From: Lacibacter sp. H407
GTDB taxonomy: Bacteria > Bacteroidota > Bacteroidia > Chitinophagales > Chitinophagaceae
Length of the DNA: 64,000 bases
Reading direction: 5' to 3'
NCBI RefSeq assembly: GCF_037892605.1
Contig: NZ_JBBKTU010000001.1
Coordinates: forward strand, 1,736,001-1,800,000
Part shown: piece after piece, positions 58,410-64,000 of the stretch
Layout of the letters: each line of letters starts with the position of its first letter
Numbering within the stretch: the stretch's first letter is position 1
Program-made: the position numbers and the translations under genes
Notes under the pieces: generated by a model
Told to the model about the DNA's origin: nothing
What the model saw: only the letters and a program-made list of their open reading frames with translations
Databases searched by the model: none

Positions 58410-60335
58410 TTAAAATTGAAAGCTTACGCCTCCTGTTACATTAAACTTGCGGCTGTTATAACCCGGCACATCATAATACTCCTGATCGGTAACGTTACGC
58501 AGATCAACAAATACACGCAGATTTTTTGTTGCCTGGTAGCCGGTATATAGATCGATCGTGTAATAAGCAGGCATTTGCGTTGGTCCCGGATCATATGCAC
58601 CCTTTAATCTTGTACTAATGAAACGGAACGAAGGCATAACAGTTAATCCTTTAATTGGCTCAAGTGTAAGTGCACTGTTGAAGCTGAAGTTTGGACGACG
58701 GAATAGATTCTTCACTTTCACATTGTCGTTTTTTCCTTCACCATCAATGTAGGTGAAGTTATTTGTCCAGTTGCCGATCTTTCCAAGACCAATGCTGCTT
58801 TCTACTTCAAAACCATAATCATGTTGCTCGTCACGGTTAATGTACTGACTTGCGTAGGTTGTCATGTCAGTATAGAAAATGATGAGATTCTTAATATCAC
58901 GTTTGAATGCTACAAAACGGATAGAGTTCTTTCTATCTGCACTAAATGATTGTACACCTATTTCATAATTCTGCGTTGCTTCAGGTTTCAGTTCTTTATT
59001 ACCGTATTCGCTATACAATTGGTAGAGCGATGGTATTTTGTAACCTGATGAAATGTTTACAAATACTCTTGTTTTATCATCAATGTTGTATGAAGGGTTG
59101 AAGGTATAAGTTGCATTTGTTCCATAAATGCTGTGGCTGTTAATACGGAAACCTGCTTCCACATTAAAACCTGCAAGTTCGGTTGCAAGCAAAGAGGCAT
59201 AGAACGAAAAGTTATTTGCCTTGGCTGAATCGCCTAAAGCGGACTCATACGGACCATACACACTAATGCTTTTATAAGATTGAGTTGTGTTCTGAGCTAA
59301 ATTTTGAACACCAGCCACCAACGATAACTGATCGATGAAGCGGTAGTTACCGCTTAATTCAGTAATACTGCTGTTGCCTTCGTACGAACCTCTTGAATAT
59401 TTTGCAAAACCACCAACACTTGCACTGTCATCTAAATAAACTCTTGTATTGGTGAGGAAGTTTTGTGATAAAGTAAGGCTCAACTTTTTATTGTTGTACA
59501 GGAATGAAAGGCCGTTGTTCCTGTTCTTCTGCGTTACATTATTATCAGCATCATCATTATATGCGCCGGCATCAATGCCATTGACATATTGACCGAAATT
59601 ACTAAAGCCTTTCACTGAAAAGTTTTTGCTGAGATCGTAGCGAAGGTTGGCAACAAAGTTGTGTTGCTTGAATCCATCATTATCAAAATTCTTTGTGCCG
59701 GTTGTATCCTGTGCAGAAGAAAAGCCTTTGCTGTCAGTAAAATTATAATTCACATTATAAGAAAAGGCGTTCAACTTGCCGCCAACACCTGCATTTGCAC
59801 GCAATGTATTGTAACTGCCATAGCTAAGCAAACCATTTACTTCTGCCTTTTTGCGTCCTGCTTTTTTTGTGATGATATTGATCACACCGGCAACCGCATC
59901 GCTACCCCACATGGTGCTTTGTGCGCCTTTTAAAATCTCAATGCGTTCTACCATGCCTGTGCTGATATGATTCAGATCAAATGCATTGTTCACTTGTGAT
60001 GCATCGCCAACAGGAACACCATCTATCAGGATCAATACATTACCACTTACAGCACCACGGAAATAAACATCCTGGTTGGTGCCTAATGTATTGTTGGCGC
60101 CGTTGATGAATACACTTGCTTGCTGATTAATGATCTCGGAAACGGTACGACCTGCATTGCGTTGAATGGTTGCCTGATCGATCACTGTTACTACCTTACC
60201 TGTTGTACGTTGTTTCTGTTCAATGCGGTTGGCAGTTACAAATACTTCGCCTAATGATTTTGCGGTACTGTCCTGGGCATTTAGTTGACTGCTGATGAAT
60301 AATCCGGCAGCCACTACAAATAAATTCTTTTTCAT
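58410..60335 (-). CDS. btuB: cobalamin TonB-dependent receptor
   Basis: The 641-residue receptor starts at 60335 (KKNLFVVAAGLFISSQLNAQ signal). The open frame to 60518 runs into the riboswitch and is rejected. The TonB box-like SLGEVFVTANRIEQ, a plug domain (FRGAVSGNVLILIDGVPVGD, MWGSDAVAGVINIITKKAG) and a barrel ending in FNVTGGVSFQF follow. It lacks the carboxypeptidase-like N-terminal domain of the other receptors in the window, like enterobacterial BtuB. Direct control by the cobalamin riboswitch supports B12 or another corrinoid as substrate. Confidence 0.93.
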   Translation of the reverse strand: MKKNLFVVAAGLFISSQLNAQDSTAKSLGEVFVTANRIEQKQRTTGKVVTVIDQATIQRNAGRTVSEIINQQASVFINGANNTLGTNQDVYFRGAVSGNVLILIDGVPVGDASQVNNAFDLNHISTGMVERIEILKGAQSTMWGSDAVAGVINIITKKAGRKKAEVNGLLSYGSYNTLRANAGVGGKLNAFSYNVNYNFTDSKGFSSAQDTTGTKNFDNDGFKQHNFVANLRYDLSKNFSVKGFSNFGQYVNGIDAGAYNDDADNNVTQKNRNNGLSFLYNNKKLSLTLSQNFLTNTRVYLDDSASVGGFAKYSRGSYEGNSSITELSGNYRFIDQLSLVAGVQNLAQNTTQSYKSISVYGPYESALGDSAKANNFSFYASLLATELAGFNVEAGFRINSHSIYGTNATYTFNPSYNIDDKTRVFVNISSGYKIPSLYQLYSEYGNKELKPEATQNYEIGVQSFSADRKNSIRFVAFKRDIKNLIIFYTDMTTYASQYINRDEQHDYGFEVESSIGLGKIGNWTNNFTYIDGEGKNDNVKVKNLFRRPNFSFNSALTLEPIKGLTVMPSFRFISTRLKGAYDPGPTQMPAYYTIDLYTGYQATKNLRVFVDLRNVTDQEYYDVPGYNSRKFNVTGGVSFQF

Positions 60336-60380
60336 GTGTTGAAAAAAGGGTTTGTTGTGACTGCTTTCAGAAAAAGAAAT

Positions 60381-60475
60381 AGAAAATATAAAAGCTAACG
60401 AGCCGTTACACCTCCTGCCTTTCACCCGAAAGCAAATGATTAATGAAATAGTATCGGCAGGTCTTCTGGCTCGTT
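60381..60475 (-). promoter_or_regulatory. predicted expression platform of the cobalamin riboswitch
   Basis: Sequence in the aptamer 3' part (AACGAGCC, minus strand, 60475-60468) is perfectly complementary to GGCTCGTT (60404-60397). Nested inside, CCTGCC of the B12 box (60461-60456) can pair with GGCAGG (60419-60414), and CTTTC with GAAAG. The outer stem is followed by AGCTTTTATATTTTC, so the structure could be a terminator that competes with the aptamer. Pairing is by eye, and the direction of the switch is not settled. Confidence 0.5.
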
Positions 60476-60706
60476 CGCTGCTGAGCACCTTCCCGTTCGT
60501 GTGGCAAACACCTTTCATGAACAGTGGTATGTAGAATCAGCAGGTGAGTGGAGGGTTGTGAATAGTGAGTGGGATTCCCTTAAGAGAATCATTCACCATT
60601 GACGATTGACCATTCACAATTAGAACTTACAGCTACGGGGATAGCGCCGGATTTGCACCGGACTTCCCTTTTAATCCCGACTATGAACATCGGAAACCGC
60701 TACGGG
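60449..60706 (-). ncRNA. cobalamin riboswitch
   Basis: The minus strand has the conserved elements in order: GCTCCCGTAGCGG and GGTTTCCGATG near the 5' end, AAAAGGGAAGTCCGGTGCAA (core), CCGGCGCTATCCCCGTAGCTGTAAG, a degenerate GCCACACG region, then CCAGAAGACCTGCCGATAC (B12 box). The peripheral region between CTGTAAG (60627) and GCCACACG is longer than usual and contains TGAGT-type repeat sequence (about 60530-60620). It precedes btuB and thus heads the eleven-gene B12 operon. Family knowledge: it lowers expression when adenosylcobalamin or methylcobalamin is bound. Confidence 0.93.
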
Positions 60707-60708
60707 AG

Positions 60709-60740
60709 CAAAAGTAGGGGAGCCGTTGTGCAGTTGCAAA
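60709..60740 (-). promoter_or_regulatory. promoter of the B12 operon
   Basis: On the minus strand TTTG (60740-60737), 20 bases, TACTTTTG (60716-60709) is an exact Bacteroidota consensus. Transcription would start near 60702, at the 5' edge of the riboswitch. Confidence 0.8.
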
Positions 60741-60944
60741 TTTGTTTTACCTGAATTGTTCACATGGCATCTGAATAAATAAAATTCTATATATGAAATG
60801 ATGCGTTTTCTCTTCGCATGACTTTAACAATTTACAGATACGCACATGAGTTTCTCTCCGTTAATACAACAACCTGCTGATCTCTCTATTCGCAATTCTC
60901 CAAACTGGGCTTATCAGAAACATTGATCGTTACCAATTAAACCA

Positions 60945-61691
60945 ATGTTTATGATCCGTTTCATCAGCAAGTGCATTCTTGTTCTTATCAGTATATGTAC
61001 ACAGGTAAAGGCGCAGATCACGCAACCGAAGTATGAAGTAGGTGCGGCTGCAGGTGCCTTTGTTTATCAAGGCGACCTTACACCCAGCCGTTTTGGTTCC
61101 TGGAAAACCATCCGGCCGGGGTTGGTGCTGTATGGCTCACGCCTGTTGAATCGTACAATGGCGCTGCGTTTACAATTATCAATTGCATCATTACATGGCG
61201 ATGATGCGAAGTATAACAACCCTACTTACCGACAGCAACGCAATTTTAATTTTCGTACGTCATTAATTGAACTTTCGCCGCAATTTGTATGGAGTCCGCT
61301 TGGTTGGGCCGATGCAGGAAAACAATTGTCGCCCTATGTATTTGGCGGTGCAGCATTAAGTTTAGTGCGCATCCGGAGAGATGCAAGTGCATTCAATGCT
61401 GCTTATTTTGAAGCAGAGCCGGAATTGTTGTTGGAGTTGGCAACCGATCTCTCAACACGTACACCACGGTTGCTACCAGCAGTGCCTGTTGGAGTGGGAA
61501 TTCGCTATTCCATTTCGCCAACGATAGTATTGAATGCAGAAGCTTCGTATCGTTTTTTGTTTACTGATTATTTGGATGGATTCAGCCGTGCTGCCAACTC
61601 CGAACGGAAGGATCATTATTACAATATCGCTGTTGGATTGATCTATCGCTTCGGCCGGAAGAACAGTTGGGATTGTCCGCCGGTGCGATAG
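60945..61691 (+). CDS. outer-membrane beta-barrel protein, DUF6089-like
   Basis: The 248-residue protein has a signal peptide (RFISKCILVLISICTQVKA) and then the pattern of DUF6089-type barrels: YEVGAAAGAFVYQGDLTPS, LRLQLSIASLHGDD, LIELSPQFVWSPLG, LSPYVFGGAALSLV, and VPVGVGIRYSISPTIVLNAEASYRFLFTDYLDGFS. It ends in YNIAVGLIYRFGRK. The family function is not established. It is divergent from the B12 operon, and its role in B12 uptake is unlikely from sequence alone. Confidence 0.82.
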   Translation: MFMIRFISKCILVLISICTQVKAQITQPKYEVGAAAGAFVYQGDLTPSRFGSWKTIRPGLVLYGSRLLNRTMALRLQLSIASLHGDDAKYNNPTYRQQRNFNFRTSLIELSPQFVWSPLGWADAGKQLSPYVFGGAALSLVRIRRDASAFNAAYFEAEPELLLELATDLSTRTPRLLPAVPVGVGIRYSISPTIVLNAEASYRFLFTDYLDGFSRAANSERKDHYYNIAVGLIYRFGRKNSWDCPPVR

Positions 61692-61799
61692 TGTTGTTTG
61701 CTTGAAACAGAAATAGCGGGATTATCGTTTGTTGAATGTTATTCGGCAACCTTTGCTTTTATTTGTTTCAATAAAACATACCAGTTGCTATTAGGGTAT

Positions 61800-61935
61800 A
61801 ATTTACATGCTGCAAAATTTGTGGATGTATTACGGCAAGTCCCTTTTAGGAGACTCGCCTACGAATAAAAGAGTTAAACTTGTTTGCAACTCTCTAATTG
61901 TGTAGAGATGTCTAGTTCCTCGACATGACGGTTCG
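61800..61935. other. non-coding gap with degraded dispersed-repeat sequence
   Basis: The 344-base gap 61692-62035 between convergent genes holds no ORF I trust. GTAGAGATGTCTAGTTCC followed by TCGACATGACGGTT (about 61901-61934) resembles the GAGATCTC...TCGACATGACGG words of dispersed Bacteroidota repeats (from memory). No clear terminator was seen. Confidence 0.35.
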
Positions 61936-62035
61936 GTTAGTTTAAGTAAAGTTAGAGATGCAAATTTTCAGCGTCTCATCATTTCTACGAAAGAGAAATC
62001 TCTGCAATTTCAAACTGCTGAATAAAATGAACCAG

Positions 62036-64000
62036 TTACTTCTTCTTACATCCCTGAAAAACAGAAATCCCTGCATAGTAATTCCGTCCCGGTGCTACAT
62101 TGTAAAAGCGATTTACAGCGGCGTTGATGTCATTTCCTAAACTGTAGGTTTCATTAAAGAGATTATCGGCACCAACAAATACTTCAGCACGAAGTTTTCC
62201 AAAGTATAATTGTTTGTAGCCAAGTCTTGCACCCAGCAAATGAAAATCACCACCATAAAACGTATTGGCATCATTCAACGGCGTTTTCTCATTGTAGTTA
62301 TAAGTAACGTTGAGATAAATACCGGGCTTTAGGGTTATATCAACTCCTGCGGCAACGATATGTTTTGGTACACTGGGTAGTTGCTTGCCACTGAAATCGT
62401 TGGTGAGCTGTTTAAAATCTTTATAGGTAAAATCGTTATAGGAATAACTCAACCAAACATTTGCTGTTGAAAGAAACGTTTTTTCATCATCAACAATTGC
62501 ATAGCGGGCAAATGTTTCCACACCATGTTGCCGTGTGCTGCCGGCATTCACAAAAAAATCGGCGCCGCCACCATCTCTGCGTTGCACAATTGTATTGCTG
62601 AGGTTAAAGAGAAAGCCATTTACATCCAAAAATAATTTGCGTTTGTAGTTGAAACGGATACCAGCTTCATAGTTCCATCCTTCTTCTGCATTCAGGTTGG
62701 TAGAGATAACGCCGGTAGAAGGCAACACTTCAGCAGAAGTGGGGGCAGAGAACCCTTTGGCAACAGACGCATACAACGACAATTCTTCTTTGATCTTTTT
62801 CAAAACAGAAAGTCGTGGTGCAATTTCATTATCATACGTTCTGCGTTGCGGATTCAAAGGGAATTTATTCAGCCTTATGATCTCGATCTTATTCTGGTTA
62901 ATGCTTGCGCCTGCAGTAATGATCCAGCCTTGTGGTAATTTCCAATCGGCTTGTGCAAATACATTCCATAAGAATGGATTCACTTCATCCTCAGTTTGCA
63001 GGCTATCGCTTGTGCCATTCACATTCTTATATACACGAATGTTATACCAGCCTCGTTGCAATTCGGCGCCGGCAACAAACTTTAATTCACCAATTACATT
63101 GCGTGGAGTAAACGCTAATACTGTTCTTCCACCGGCATGAGGCTCGCTGCGGCGTTCGAAGTTGCGAACGGTTGGGTTTGCAAACTGTGAATAAGCTCCA
63201 TATAAAGAAGTGGTATTCTTAAACGTTTCCGTGATCTGGAAGTCATGACTCAATCCTGCAAAGAATGTTTCCTGGTTCACACTTGCATTAGCTTGCGCAC
63301 TCGAAGGAGTAGCACCCACCCTTGGCCTTGCCTGTCTTGGATTGGCCGCAAACTCAGCAGGAGTTAATCCGCCGGGAGTTTGATACGAAAGATCAGCATA
63401 CATCACATACGTACGGATGCTTTGTTTTTCGTTGAGTGCAAAGCGGCTGTCCCAACTAAAAACTGTGCGGTCGAGTTTTGTCCAGTCACGATAGCCATCA
63501 CTGTGCAGTCGATTATAGCTGATGGTTTGTTGCGTTGCACCTTCGCCAATACGTACAACAGCATTTACATTACTCAAACCAAAAATGCCACCTGTATAAT
63601 CAATACCAACACCTGAAGGTTGGTTGTTGCCATTTGTTTTCAGTAACACGGCACCACCGCTGCCGCCACCATACAAACTGCTTGATGGTCCTTTCAATAC
63701 TTCAACCGAGTTGATATTATAAAAACCCAACAGGTTTAAATAAGTGGAGCCGCCGGGTTCGGTAAACGGAATATCGTTGAGGTATACTTTTACATTGCGC
63801 ACACCAAACGGCGAACGCAATGAACTGCCACGAATATTTAATCGGTAACTGCCGGGACTTCGTTCTTCCATGCGTACACCGGGTGCCGCATTCAGAGCTG
63901 GAACAATCGATGCGTTACTGAATCGGTTCAATTGTTTCTGGCCCACATAACTGATAGCTGCGGGAACATCCATGAGCTTACGGTTCTGTTCAAACGCTGT
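62036..64000 (-). CDS. TonB-dependent receptor, 5' end outside the window
   Basis: The minus frame is open from the right edge to TAA at 62036, at least 654 codons. An ATG at 63973 is internal: the frame continues upstream with TAFEQNRKL, and the visible part starts inside the plug domain (RRSPGSYRLNIRGSSLRSPFGVRNVKVYLNDIPF). Barrel strands follow, ending FYNVAPGRNYYAGISVFQGCKKK, a rather basic, Cys-containing C-terminus in place of the usual aromatic end. The FhuA/FecA-like plug suggests siderophore or metal-chelate uptake, but the substrate is unknown. The missing N-terminus should contain a signal peptide and possibly a carboxypeptidase-like domain. Confidence 0.9.
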   Translation of the reverse strand, partial: TAFEQNRKLMDVPAAISYVGQKQLNRFSNASIVPALNAAPGVRMEERSPGSYRLNIRGSSLRSPFGVRNVKVYLNDIPFTEPGGSTYLNLLGFYNINSVEVLKGPSSSLYGGGSGGAVLLKTNGNNQPSGVGIDYTGGIFGLSNVNAVVRIGEGATQQTISYNRLHSDGYRDWTKLDRTVFSWDSRFALNEKQSIRTYVMYADLSYQTPGGLTPAEFAANPRQARPRVGATPSSAQANASVNQETFFAGLSHDFQITETFKNTTSLYGAYSQFANPTVRNFERRSEPHAGGRTVLAFTPRNVIGELKFVAGAELQRGWYNIRVYKNVNGTSDSLQTEDEVNPFLWNVFAQADWKLPQGWIITAGASINQNKIEIIRLNKFPLNPQRRTYDNEIAPRLSVLKKIKEELSLYASVAKGFSAPTSAEVLPSTGVISTNLNAEEGWNYEAGIRFNYKRKLFLDVNGFLFNLSNTIVQRRDGGGADFFVNAGSTRQHGVETFARYAIVDDEKTFLSTANVWLSYSYNDFTYKDFKQLTNDFSGKQLPSVPKHIVAAGVDITLKPGIYLNVTYNYNEKTPLNDANTFYGGDFHLLGARLGYKQLYFGKLRAEVFVGADNLFNETYSLGNDINAAVNRFYNVAPGRNYYAGISVFQGCKKK

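Noticed and set aside
60336-60518. N-terminal extension of btuB starting at 60518
   Set aside because: The extra codons lie inside the cobalamin riboswitch and expression platform; a perfect signal peptide starts at 60335.
60846-60926. 26-codon ORF (MSFSPLIQQPADLS...) upstream of the DUF6089-like gene
   Set aside because: No recognisable ribosome site or family and no membrane or Cys pattern. It is most likely leader sequence or chance.
62036-63973. ATG at 63973 as the true start of the right-edge TonB receptor
   Set aside because: The frame stays open to base 64000 and the residues just upstream belong to the plug domain, so the gene continues beyond the window.

Overview
The window looks like a chromosome segment of a Bacteroidota bacterium, most likely family Chitinophagaceae (genus not determinable by eye). 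The reasons are promoters of the form TTTG-N19-21-TAnnTTTG, many TonB-dependent receptors and outer-membrane barrels, a giant protein with a type IX secretion C-terminal domain, membrane-anchored TPR/HTH regulators, and B12 salvage under a cobalamin riboswitch. No phage, transposase, plasmid or CRISPR module is visible.

Layout. 1-2.9 kb: a TonB receptor (3' end outside the window) with a Cys-rich small protein, then a YbjQ protein. 3.0-6.7 kb: two tandem paralogous TPR/membrane/HTH regulators with a conserved upstream element. 6.7-7.4 kb: a 0.7-kb non-coding stretch with four copies of a 16-nt motif and a terminator. 7.4-13.8 kb: a 2132-residue modular secreted protein. 14-25.9 kb: housekeeping and peptidase genes (VWA protein, PLP decarboxylase, tricorn-like protease, DUF4197, lysS, barrel protein, S9 peptidase). 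25.9-31 kb: an AT-rich gene with a HEPN-like motif, a lipoprotein with a DUF296/PPC domain, an SDR, and a beta-helix protein paired with a di-haem cytochrome. 31.4-34.2 kb: msrB, adk, an NTF2-like protein and an SDR with altered catalytic residues.

34.2-36.6 kb is an arsenic operon: arsR, a PAP2 phosphatase, arsM and an unannotated 27-residue peptide with three Cys-Cys pairs. Two similar palindromes lie at the arsR promoter. 36.7-44.6 kb: an AIM24 protein and a TetR-tolC-adaptor-RND efflux operon whose promoter carries a perfect inverted repeat. 44.7-47.1 kb: DUF502, a zinc phospholipase C-like protein and a TauE/SafE transporter. 47.3-51.3 kb: a Crp/Fnr regulator, an operator array and a five-gene redox cluster (F420-reductase-like, YceI, DoxX, NAD(P)H-binding, DOPA-dioxygenase-like). 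A tRNA-Arg(CCG) and marC follow.

52.1-60.7 kb is the most interesting region: one minus-strand B12 salvage operon headed by a promoter and cobalamin riboswitch. It encodes btuB, cobU, cobT, cobS, cobC and a BtuF-like protein, interleaved with five poorly characterised proteins: a DUF6580 membrane protein, two Cys-rich CWC proteins (one fused to DUF5522), a Dph6-like PP-loop ATPase and a thiamine-binding-fold protein. No BtuCD transporter is present, so DUF6580 is a candidate inner-membrane partner. Degenerate TGAGT-type repeats sit in this operon's intergenic gaps and inside the riboswitch. The window ends with a barrel protein and a TonB receptor cut by the right edge.
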